Positions 1 through 10,550 of a stretch of 64,000 bases of DNA are shown one piece after another. Below the pieces are notes generated by a model. That model was not told the origin of the DNA and did not search any database. It worked only from the letters and a program-made list of their open reading frames with translations. This DNA comes from Albula goreensis (Eukaryota; Chordata; Actinopteri; Albuliformes; Albulidae). Position numbers and translations under genes: made by a program. The first letter of the stretch is position 1, and the number at the start of each line of letters is the position of its first letter. Location: positions 5,424,884-5,488,883 of the forward strand of contig CM040753.1 of the NCBI GenBank assembly GCA_022829145.1, given 5' to 3'.

Positions 1-105
1 TTTTGGTCACAAACAATGACAAGAGCACAGGCCTAGCCATGAGATCAGGGAGACTATGGTTGGGCAGGTCAAAATCGATGCAGTGTGTGTAAAATCAATG
101 CAATC

Positions 106-106
<1 letters not shown>

Positions 107-142
<36 letters not shown>
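107..142 (+). repeat. (TG)n(AG)n microsatellite
   Basis: TG repeats change directly into AG repeats. Confidence 0.95.
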
Positions 143-639
143 TTTGAAAGAAAGTGTTATGAGAGCAATATATTTACAAAAAGCAATTCAGTGTAATCAC
201 CTTTCTCAGGGGTACCATCATATCTAACCTGGCCATGAAAACTGGCCTCTTGAGGGTATGAGCCTGGTTCTTCGACATAACACACCAATACTGTAAAACC
301 ACACTCCATGTATGCAGTCATTCTCAAAATTAACACACAGCATGTGGAACATAAAAAAAAGGCTTGCACTCACAAACATCAGTAATATTACAAGGCTAAG
401 AGTACACCACTGAGACAAAAACAAAAGCTACAACCTAGAAGGTTGGCCAGTATGTAATTCTGCTGAGGAGACAGCACTGCTACATCTAGCCAGGTTAGGT
501 CACTAGTGAAGATTACGAACTCTTCCCCATTGTGCCAAGCTTGCAGGATGTGTAATTACTCTAGCTCCATCACACTAGCGTTCGCAGGCAATATCGTAGC
601 GTTGTGCCACGCCGTGAAGCCCGCAAGGTGCCCCGGATA

Positions 640-676
640 GGGGGTGGGGGTGGGGATGGGGGTGGGAGTGGGGGGC
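640..676 (+). other. G-quadruplex-type G-rich run
   Basis: There are at least five runs of three or more G separated by single T or A. The pattern fits a G-quadruplex motif on the plus strand. Confidence 0.6.
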
Positions 677-1010
677 ATCCACTGAGCAAACAAACAGGGC
701 TATGTCTCGTAATGATAAGCCGTAATTACATGCTGCCTTTTCAGCGCGTTAGGTACAGAGAACCTCACAGCAGTAATCCGATGTTTCCCAGGCGACGTGT
801 TTTGTTTTTATTGCACAAATGAATTATGACGTTGCGTCATTTCAACAAACTACCCCCACCCCCCCATCCCCCACCACCCTTCTCTGGGGAGACGAAAGAT
901 TAATGAGAACTGTCCTGTGTCGTAGGGAGGGCATCTCTTATGAAAGGCGGGTAGCAGAAACTAGGGGGGTGGCAGGGGTTTTGTGGGGGGTGGTGATTGG
1001 GGGCGGGGGG

Positions 1011-1110
1011 GGCATGTGATCTTCCCCAAACACCAAGGGAGAGGAACCTGGCACAGAGGGTAGAGGTTGAACAGAGAGAGGGTGTGGCCTCAACACTGTA
1101 CACAGAGGGT
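1011..1110 (+). repeat. Diverged direct repeat, copy 1
   Basis: It aligns without gaps to 1411-1510, exactly 400 bp away. By hand count 53 of the last 70 positions agree. Both copies follow a G-rich stretch. No coding content. Confidence 0.7.
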
Positions 1111-1410
1111 TCTTGTAGTGACTTTTTCCCATGTTTTGCCATTGCCATGATTCTATTTTATTTTAGTGTTTTATCATTCATTTCTGAGGATTACTGTGGT
1201 TTTCGAAATGTGTTTTTTTTTTTTTTTATTGAAGGTTTGACCTACACCCGACTCCATACTGATATGAATTATCAGTGGTAGCCTACACAGTTTTTACTGA
1301 GAAAAGTGAGCTGGCACAGTCCTGACCCACATATGGCTCCCAATTTAAGTTAAAGACAATGATCTCTGCTGAGGCATACTCAGGGGGCGGCAGAAGGTGG
1401 GGGTGGGGAG

Positions 1411-1510
1411 GGTCGCATGATCACCTCAAAAATCCGCAGAGAGGAGGCTGGCATGGAAGATAGAGGCTGAACAGGGAAAGGGCGGGGACTCTATACAGTA
1501 CATGGAGGGT
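1411..1510 (+). repeat. Diverged direct repeat, copy 2
   Basis: Partner of 1011-1110. Shared blocks include gctggcat or cctggcac, tagaggttga or tagaggctga, and gagggt at the end. Confidence 0.7.
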
Positions 1511-1624
1511 AACGCTTTAAAATTGATTGCATTGGCATTTTGTGAAAATTGCCAAATGGAAGCCTGAACCACAGTCAGGTACAGCCATGCCCCGACATAC
1601 GTCTGAATTCTGTCCTGACCGACC

Positions 1625-1650
1625 GGTCGTATCTTGTATCTCATACGACC
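1625..1650. repeat. 8-bp perfect inverted repeat
   Basis: GGTCGTAT at 1625-1632 pairs with ATACGACC at 1643-1650. It overlaps the palindrome CGACCGGTCG just upstream. It may be part of an unrecognised mobile-element end. Confidence 0.6.
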
Positions 1651-1754
1651 GAGCGTAATTTTTATACTTTTTTTGTATATTTTTTCTTTACTTTTTAAAA
1701 TTTAAACAGTATTTATTTTTATTGGGTCATATGTACATATGGTCATAAGTGTGG

Positions 1755-1786
1755 GAATTATATTATATCATAATATAATATAATTC
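1755..1786. repeat. Perfect 14-bp AT-rich inverted repeat with 4-base loop
   Basis: gaattatattatat (1755-1768) pairs perfectly with atataatataattc (1773-1786) across the loop cata. This could extrude as a cruciform or fold as an RNA hairpin. Confidence 0.85.
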
Positions 1787-2084
1787 TGGCTGATGATATA
1801 ATTCTAAAATGAGAGAGAGTACCGTCCTGCTCAGGGGTGCCACTGCAAAGAGGCTGCAGCTCAAGGTTACCCCGTATGCGGACATGGAAACAGAGACAAA
1901 CAATACTCCCCCCCATTGAATTTGGGTGTTAGTGCCTGCTGTCCTCCTGGCCAAGGTCACTTTGAGGAGGACCGGAGAAATGGGGCTTGGCCAGGACATG
2001 GGGTGACATGACACCAAGGCCAGATTGAGGTAGATAGGCCTCTACACAAACACCTAAACCACAGACAGGCCATCTGTAACTATT

Positions 2085-2400
2085 ACCAAAGCACCGGCCG
2101 CATTAGAGAGGCATGTCCGCGCGCACGCTTAAAACATACGCCAACGCACAGGCACCCTAAGATGGGTTAATTAAAATCAATCCCGGGTACGCCTCCCCCC
2201 GTTAATGTGTGCGTGCCGAAGGCTGGGTGATTAAGTTAAGGTCTGAGGGGACCTGAGCCCCACCCGAACCCCGCCAGCCTGCCAAACGGAGCACAGACTA
2301 ATGAACACCGGCGGGATCCCGGACCGGCCCGAGCTCCGCGCCGCGGCGGAAGCCGGGTCTCCCGTGGACTAAACGGAGCGAGTGAGAAACAAACGAGCAC
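2085..2400. promoter_or_regulatory. CpG-rich block, possible CpG island or enhancer
   Basis: CpG is visibly frequent here (cgcgcgcacgc, gagctccgcgccgcggcgg) compared with neighbours, and the block contains gggttaattaaaatcaatcc. No exon, TATA box or start site is identifiable. The promoter or enhancer status is inference from composition. Confidence 0.3.
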
Positions 2401-2689
2401 ATTTCCCCAGAGGGCAGGCCCTGGGACTTTGCTTGGCTCCTGTACATTCACATCATGCACTGCATTGTCCTCCTGTTTCATAACAAAGCCATACAGCCAC
2501 GCTGTAAGGGACTGTGTGAGCCGGCACAGGTGAAATAGCTCGTAAATTCAGGTTAAAATGTCATACCATTTTTATTTCATCGGTTTCATTACAATGTTTT
2601 TTAAAATGGCAGCGAATTTATTTTCATTGCTTTATTTTTGGTACAAATGTTCGCTCTGAAATAATGTGTATATATGCATGTAACCACAC

Positions 2690-2739
2690 ATACACAGACA
2701 CACACACAAACACAGACAAATACAGACACACACACACAC
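2690..2739 (+). repeat. Interrupted (CA)n microsatellite
   Basis: CA units with T, G and A interruptions. Confidence 0.9.
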
Positions 2740-3249
2740 CATTCTGATGGGAGCAGTGAAATGGTTAATTAGCACTGCGGCCGAATTCCTACCTCAGGAA
2801 AACTGACGTCTGCTGCCTGCGTCAAAACTGAAATGCAAGCTCAATCTAAATTCTCAAGACCGAGCAGGGTGCTGAGAGCCATTTAATCAGGTAACTATGC
2901 CCTTGTTTCCTCGCTCTCCGTCTCAGCCTCTCTCACACACTGTGTGTGCTGTCGGTGTTTACTCTCTGTGTAATGAGTGTGTCAGGCACCACTATTCTTG
3001 CAGATATTGCTTGAACAGTAAGACACAATTATGATCTCCCCTTTTTATTACACAAAAAAAAAAAACTGTCATACTCTAACACTACTCTGTCACGCATGGC
3101 AGATGCACTGTTGCATTCTGGGGGATAACGCAGAGCTCCTGTTACTTCGGACTATTGATATTTTTTTAGGTAATGCAGCTTTATCTCCTCCTCTTGTAAG
3201 TGACAGAGTCATTTGCATAAGAGAGTCTGAAGTGTTGTCCTGTATACCA

Positions 3250-3845
3250 TCTTAAACAATTTCGTAAAACAACCAGTCATACCAGATTTAATCAAAAGCT
3301 TTGCTGAAATCAGACAAGAATATAGCAGTTTTTTGCTTGTTTGTTTTTTGGGCTAGAATTTTTTTGTAGAGTGTGTGAATGTAATCTATTGTCCAATGCT
3401 TTGGTAAAATGCTAAATCGACTCTCTCTAAAGACATCGGGCCAAATCCATACACGACTAAATTGCGTTTTCTCTGCAAGTCTATGACTCTCTTAATGGTA
3501 GACTTAAGTGCAAAATACTCTTTAGCAGCATGTATCTCAGCTCTGGACTTGTCCAAATGTGTTTATTAAAGAGCTTTAAAATTCAGCAGCATAGTACCTT
3601 CCCAGAATGACTTCATAGTACTGCCTTTGTAGATAGGATCAGATTTATCTCCCCTCTTAAATTCAGGGGTAATTAGTCCTCGGCTACAGATGTCAGAGAA
3701 TAATCCTGCGTTCTGAACCAGTTTATTACTGGTCTGAGATTCAGTCAGGCCCCTGGGCTGGACTGGATTGGAGGCCTTGTAGTTTTTCTTTTGCTTTCTA
3801 TCCATGGAATCAAATAGATCCTGGCTGTATTTATCCAGCATTTAA
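3250..3845 (-). mobile_element. Fragment of a non-LTR retrotransposon (LINE) reverse transcriptase
   Basis: On the minus strand an open stretch (3841-3566) contains RGLITPEFKRGDKSDPIY. This matches the conserved start of many fish LINE reverse transcriptase domains (typically ITPIFK-GDKSDP-NYRG). Further along, around 3395-3330, another frame reads LPKHWTIDYIHTL, like the family's GFLP-HRT-DHI-TL. Then 3311-3276 reads DFSKAFD-stop-IWYD, the DF-KAFDSIWHD catalytic motif broken by TAA at 3290-3288. Roughly 130 bp between the first two motifs do not fit and may be an insertion. Old, 5'- and 3'-truncated; the clade is not decided. Confidence 0.72.
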
Positions 3846-4094
3846 TTCTACATTATTAAATGTTCACAGATATAGTAGAAAATTACTTTTTCTGGGTAAA
3901 TTTGTCTCTTTCATTCAGAATGCTTATTTTCATGATTCATTTTCATGGCTGTTTTTCAGAATTACAAATTTGAGCTGCAGGTTCCAAACATTCATTCAAA
4001 TGGTTTCAACAACAAGATTTACGTGTGTATTAATACAAGTCTGTGTCATTTCTCTAAATACGTCCCTTATAATTGGCATCAGTTTTTGAAGGCA

Positions 4095-4350
4095 TTGTGC
4101 CATTCTGTTATTCTCTGCCTCTCATGGTATTTGAACTTGTTTCAGAATGCATTGTGCCATTCTGTTATTCCTAACTCTCATGGTATTTGAACTTGTTTCA
4201 GAATGCATTGTGCCATTCTGTTATTCCTAACTCTCATGGTATTTGAACTTGTTTCAGAATGCATTGTGCCATTCTGTTATTCCCTAACTCTCATGGTATG
4301 TGAGCTTGCTTTAGAATGCTTTGTGGTGTTCTGCTGTTCTCCGCCTCTCA
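4095..4350 (+). repeat. 56-bp tandem repeat, four full copies plus a decayed one
   Basis: Units start with ttgtgccattctgttatt at 4095, 4152, 4208, 4264 and 4321. The middle copies are almost identical and the outer ones diverged. No gene is implied; the short open frames across it are repeat artefacts. Confidence 0.92.
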
Positions 4351-5940
4351 GGGCTGAGAAATCTCCAGTGTTTTTCTGGTCCTGGATCTCATGTGCAGAC
4401 GTGGTCTGTATTCCTGGCTGAGGGAGACCAACACAAGCATCCACAGTGCTTTCCAGTTCTCCCTTCTGTTTTCTCTTTAATTAAAAGGTATTTTCTTGAT
4501 CCCCGTCCATTTTGGAGGAGGGTTTTATAGTCTTCTAACAACAAGCCTGTCACTGATGATAGAGGGGATGAGAGAAAGGGTGTGTGCTGTACACAGACCA
4601 CAGGGGAAAGCTTGTGAAATGGTACTACAGACATCCACAGGTTATAGAGATCGGCAGCCGGTTTCCGTGCCATTTATGTCACTCTGATCAGGCTTCAACC
4701 TCTCAACATGTAGGGCGTGGGATCGGATCTGCTTCTGTACTTGGTTTCAAAGAATTTCTAACATCATGCATGTGGTGTTCACCTCAAAAATGACCCCCAA
4801 ACATGAATGTATCAAACCCCTCATTCGAGCGAACGGAACCTGTAGACGTTAGTTTTGACATGAATGCCATGACAGCTCTGTTATCAGACCGGCGATTGCC
4901 CTCCATGTTGAGAGGTTAGCTTCTGAGCATGGGGGTGTGGAGATGGGGGGATGAGGCCAGCCTGTGGCCTGGGGCGAGGCTTTTGAAATCAAAGTGACCT
5001 GACTCACTGAGGAGAGCAAACAGGATTCAGGAAGAAAAAAACTGAACAAGAGAGATTCTTCTGTGCTGCTGGACTGTAGTTATGGCAACAATAAATATAA
5101 CAGCCCTGCCTGATCAGCCTACTGTGGCAAGTTATGATGCTTAAAGTTATGACTATACATCATATTTTTCTTTCCCAGTGAGCATCACGGCCCTTGAATG
5201 CCCTCTTCTCAGCTAACTGCTGTCTCATCTCTTGAATGTCAGTTTAAGAAAATGATAATAGTCTTTCAATAACAAGAATATGATTAAAATGCAAATTTGC
5301 ACTGAGCAGACCAGACACTCTATCACATTCGAGAAGAACTCCTGGCATCAAGAATTTCCTGTTGAATCGGATGCTTGCCAAGGTTTTCTGACACCAAAAA
5401 AAAAAAAAAAAAAAAGACTTAGCCAGCAGACTTTCTAATCCTAGAATTAGCTTTTCTTAATGACACAAAAGGAGGAGCTGAGATGGAGAAAGTAAACAGG
5501 AAACAGGATCGCCATGATCCCTTCCAATGTCACTTTCACAAACGACTCTTACAAAGTGCCCAAACTTTCCCCCGCTGCTCCTGGGCAGAGAGTGGGGAAG
5601 AGGCTGGCTGGCCGCAGCTGAGATGCACGGCGACGCTGCAGCTATTCTGGTGTCTGTGACTGCCTCTCACAATCTTTCCCACATTACTTAACTTCATTTC
5701 TCTCCTGCATCTGACACTTTGATTCATGCGGTTTCTCACAGTGCAGCCTGAGACGATGCCCAAGGAGGGAAAAACAATCTCTGCAGACATTAGAAGTGGC
5801 ATGAGAAGTCAGGCACACTTTTCTTCAGTGGTTTCATTTCAGGTGGCCAAGGACACCTAATTAAATGTAGAACATTTACAAAAAATAGTATAAATATATA
5901 TACGACAAAAAGACATTTTGGTACATTCTGGATATACTTT
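4351..5940. other. Non-coding interval
   Basis: Unique-looking sequence with one A-tract at about 5395-5415. The open frames of 60-94 residues match nothing recognised. Confidence 0.6.
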
Positions 5941-6063
5941 GTTGAGGCAACTCAGGTTTGGCGACCTTGATCAAGGGTTCAATGGCAGGCCTCAAACTTG
6001 CAACCTCTCAGTTACAGCTCCCTAACCATCATACTCAACTATCAACCACTATACTACACTGCC
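5941..6063 (-). mobile_element. tRNA-derived SINE copy, minus orientation
   Basis: On the minus strand from 6063 the sequence reads ggcagtgtagtatagtggtt, then a short internal duplication, then ggttagggagctgtaactga and a box B-like ggttgcaagtttgaggcc. It continues as cattgaacccttgatcaagg, the SINE body. The 3' half is missing or diverged beyond recognition. Confidence 0.7.
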
Positions 6064-6796
6064 ATATATATAAACAGATGTGTATTTAATATGGTACCAG
6101 ATAGGATCCTCTTTCTCATACATTTTAACTGAGTTGGTAAGCCTTTATACTTATGCTTTTTAGATTTTCTCCTGTCATTCTATCAAAAGGAATGCTTAGG
6201 CTTCTGTATGAACAAAGGAGCAGCAGTGTATGGCTGTTCAGTCACCATGCCCTTTGAATGTCCATCACCAGCGACCTCGGAAATCCGAGCTGTCAGAGTG
6301 GCGGTGAGCATCAACACATGGTGACCATAAAAAAGCACCCATCATATGAAACCAACAACCACTTATCAAAAGAATGACTCAGGGTAGGTTAGCATCTGAC
6401 ACTAAAACCCAGCTGTTTCCTTCCACTGCTCCGGGGTCTTGCTCTCTTTTGTGAAACGCTGAACGCATACAAAACACATAGGCAGCGGAACGGAGACAGT
6501 CAGTCAAACAAACTGATGCTTTTGTAACCTGACCAATCGGAGCCCGCGCTGAGCGGTGACCTCATGGTCTGTCCTTGGTCTAATTGGGCCTTAAAGATTT
6601 TTATTTAGTTTTAAGGCAGTAGAGGGATTGGCCGTGGGTAGGGAGCCAAGGCTGTGTTCCTCTCCTGTAATTCAGTCCTTTGATTGAAAAACCTGCTTCA
6701 TTAATTACTGTGACGGCTACGACCTTCACCTAAATGACTGCTGGGATTGTTTGTCTGTCAGGGGATGAAAATAAATTGTGTGTGCATGTGCGTGTG

Positions 6797-6843
<47 letters not shown>

Positions 6844-9800
6844 TTGTGTGTGTGGGTTTGATTCAGTTTTTCCACACTGAGGTTAAACCATGAACAAAAA
6901 TGAAAACATACAAGTAGAATTCATTCACTGTGGTTATGAGATTTAAACAGAAGTCCTTAAATTAACACTTAATTAGTTTTCACGTTGTGCCCTTACTCTG
7001 GGAATTGTGACAGAGGGTCTTGCAACTTAACAGCGATGCCATGGAGAAGTGCATACTACATTGTGCAACATTGTAGAGAAATTTCACAGTGTATTGTGAT
7101 TTCTGATAGCGGTGGGGAAGTAGCGCTGTTATGTGAGAAAGACATTACCTACAGCAGGGGAGACAGCTGCACCTGTGTGAACGGGAAAGGTGTAACTTTA
7201 AGATCTCAGCTCCATACTTAACCTGCTCTGGTGTGGCCCGGGGAGGAGGGGAGAGCGGACAGGGCCAGGGAGGATGCAGTGCTGGCTGGATATACGCTCA
7301 CTCCCACTGGGATCATAACTCAGGTGGGGGATGCTAATGTATCGATTCACCTCATCCTCATTGAGATTTCCCCAGGTGCTGGTAATCCAGGTCAGGGTTG
7401 GATTCAGCCCCTGCTATGACACTATGGTGAGGTCATGAACCTGAGAGACCAGGGGGGGGTTAGGGGGAGGAGGGGGGCAGTAAGGACAGCTGATTTATAT
7501 CTTTATGGCCCTATGTATATGCAGGTGAACACGAAATCAGAGAAAATGATTTTGAAATAATAAACTCATTAGTGAAAAGGCTAAAATGTCTACACATTTC
7601 GTTGTGGTGCCAGTACAATATACCGACAGTTTTCTGTTATAAAAAGATGGTTTTAAATCAACATGTATTAATATGTGGGATATCGAAACTAAATGACTGA
7701 TCTAATATATTTTGAAAGAAGAAAACAAAATGTAAACCCCATTCAGGATAATAGATAACATAATGTGAAGAGCAACCATCCATGAGTAACCCACCTTCAC
7801 TTAGTTTCCTTACAGACCGTTCAGCTATGTCACCTCTGTAGTTCTAGTGTTGTAGCGCAAGAACCTACACCAGCAAATATGAGTAACTATTTATCTCTGA
7901 ACCATGACTGGCTAAAATGATTGCATTTTCACTGGCATCAGTTCACAGACTTCTGGCCTTTCCAAATGACAGGATGCATGAATAGCAAAAAAAATGATGA
8001 GTAAAGTTGGCCCTCAAAAGTACGGCTTGCCCCCCCTGTATTTCAAACTCACCAGCCATCACTGAGGACAGTAGTCATGACGATTGCTGCATGGTTACCA
8101 AACCCATTCTTCCAGGGAGGAGATGGAGAGAGGAAGTGCTAAACCTCAAGGAAATAGGCTGCTGTTCCTACTGCGACCAGCAGCGGGCGCTGTCTCTCTT
8201 CAGACAGTACACATTCTTATTTCTTCAAGGCAGGAAAAAACAAAGAAAAAAATAAAAATAAATAAATAATACTACAGAACAGAAAGCCTACAGAAAACAG
8301 CCCATAATGACTGACTGGGTGTGACCCTCGGCTGCCCTTGCCGCGCCCCCCGATGAAGGGATTTTGCTGGATGTTGAATGCCTGCACAGCTGCTGCCATC
8401 TGTTTTCGATCTGTTGGGAGAGACAAGCTCTTTGCGCAAACCCAAACTATAATCCCAATTCCCCCATCTCCCTCTGTGTTGATATTTCAAACTTAATAGG
8501 ATTGTTAAATTTTCCAGATTGTTCCTACAGCTGCCGCTGGCTGCCCCCCACACCCCAACCCCACCCCATCCACCCTCCCACCCCCTGCATGTTCATTTTT
8601 TATGGGAACTTTGCTTTCAGCTACCCACGGCTTGCTGGGAATGGTATATCCTTGTCGTGACCCTGAATGTTTGTTGAAACCCCCTGGGATCCCCCAATGC
8701 CTCCAATGATTTTACAAGGCAGGTATTCATTAGTGCATCCGCCCCCGGTCCTTGACATTACCGCTTGTCATTAAATTCAATCCCTATATTTATTAAAAAA
8801 AATAAAAATAAATAAAAAAGAGAAAGCTAGTTTCTGAAGGCCCAGAGGGTTTTGTTTTGTTTTGTGATTGTTTGTTTTTTAACAGGAGACCGTAGGGCTC
8901 ACCTGGGATAACAGAGCCATAATGGCAGACAGGAGCGCAGCTTCTCATCTCTTTCCCCTCTTGGACGCTGTGAATGTGGATCTGCTGGCTTTTCTGTTTT
9001 AAGTTTGCGTATGCGTGTGTAAAAGGGGGGGGGGAAGGACACAAAACTGTTTTCTGTTTTTATTTGTTTGTTTTCTACAGAATTAGATTTGCATTAATCC
9101 TGTATAATGACACAAAGGAATATGAGGCTTTTGAAAAGTAAAATGAAACAAAATGGAACGCCCTTCGCATCTCTGATAGTTGGTTTTGTTTCATTTTTGC
9201 CTGCCCTCCTTTTGAAGTGTCGGCAGCGCACGCAGTGCCTTTGAAGGGGAGGAACTCAAAGCAGCCCTGAGCAGATTAAAGAGGTTCACCTTCCGCTGGG
9301 GCAAGCCAGGGCAACCCAGGGCCCTGTTCTACCTCTCTAAATCACTCGGACCCGGGGCCAGAGGTTAGAGCTGGGTCCAGTGTTAAAGGAAGTGCAGCAT
9401 TTACGGGTGGTAACAAACACCCGGACATCCCCTCCGCGCTCCCATCACCCCCCCCCCCGCCCCCCCGCCTTTACAAGGTCAAGCTTGTTATTCACCATGG
9501 GATTGGGGGGAGAGGGGGTATAAAAGGGATCCCCCATAAGAGCACGGGGGGGGGGCAGGGAGCCATGTTCCCAATCCGAATTAAAGCGTAAATCAACTAT
9601 GACGGGTCTAAAGAGGAACCAGATTGTTTAATATGGGGTCAAGGTTCCGTGTGTTATAGATCAAGGAATCGGACAAGGGCTCTAGGGCAGAGAGCGGCCA
9701 GCGGCGGGTTTCCATGCTTTTTGCATCGATGCTTTGGGTGGTTAACCCTTAGCATGTCAGTAATGGGTAATGGGTAATAGCTAAAGCTAGCCCCGTCACA

Positions 9801-10355
9801 CACAGAGCTGCACGTGCGAGCGGTCAACATAAAACCGCTACGCTTCATGGTCTCTTTCAGAGGCTGTGAGCAGGGAACACTCCACGGCCTTTTCCGGAAT
9901 GTTCCTGTGGTACAGCCTAAGGGACAGAGTCACACCGATTACCTGTGATTTCACCCCTTTTGCACTAATACATTATAATCACCTCTAATTGCCGGATAAG
10001 AATCAGACAGCTTTATGAATTATGGAAGATATAAAGTTAATGATTATTAATAATCTGCATTATCTCTAGATCTCATTTGATTTATATCACGGCTCCAATT
10101 GCAATTACGCCACAAAAATTCACTTGCGACAGTCTATAACTCTCTAACCGGCATTTTTTCATAACTGCATTTCATGGATTTTGCAGAAGTGGTTCAGACC
10201 AGAAAAGTGAAAAGAGTTCATGTTTTATTCAAAACTCTCTGACTTTAAATGGAATATTGCACTTTTAATAACATTCCATATAATGATATTTTATATTTTC
10301 TTTCAATATATTTTATAATAATATGCTATGCCGTATTCCAAGATGGATAGCAGAG
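6064..10355. other. Non-coding interval
   Basis: Mostly unique sequence. A TG repeat lies at 6776-6856, a C-rich run at 9447-9470, and a TATAAAAG sequence at about 9516 inside a G-rich setting with no exon beside it. The stretch 6541-6740 (homeodomain-like aattaatta, low repeat content) and 9960-10150 (many TAAT-type sites) have the look of conserved non-coding DNA, which I cannot test. Confidence 0.5.
6776..6856 (+). repeat. (TG)n microsatellite
   Basis: TG repeats with a few C interruptions at the ends and a clean core of roughly 40 bp. Confidence 0.95.
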
Positions 10356-10550
10356 AGGCATAGTGGCCAGGAAACTGTGCGTATAAGTCAAGTAAAGAGA
10401 TGGAAGACTTGATCAATGTCATTAAGAAACACTTAGACATGACATTCAGCCAGAATTGCCTTAGCAAACATCCTACTGTATAAATGGAAAGCATATAAGC
10501 TCTCGTTCTTGCGCTACACAAAGTTGTCTGCTGAAAGCATAAATGTAAAT
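10356..10550 (+). mobile_element. tRNA-derived SINE copy, very diverged
   Basis: The head ggcatagtggccaggaaact is weakly tRNA-like. The diagnostic body segment is clear (ccttagcaaacatcctactg then tataaatgga), and the tail gtctgctgaaagcataaatg matches the LINE-derived 3' tail. It is an older copy of the family seen at 32518, 49804 and 56240. Confidence 0.55.

Larger units (their letters stand above)
1..3249. other. Non-coding interval, downstream flank of hs6st1
   Basis: No gene is supported. It contains the listed TG/AG repeat, a G-rich run, a C-rich run at 846-880 facing a G-rich run at 963-1012, the 100-bp direct repeats, two inverted repeats, the CpG-rich block and a CA repeat. Open frames are short and unrecognised. 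Confidence 0.6.

Noticed and set aside
9516-9523. TATAAAAG as a promoter
   Set aside because: No exon, start site or conserved context nearby; isolated TATA-like octamers are common.
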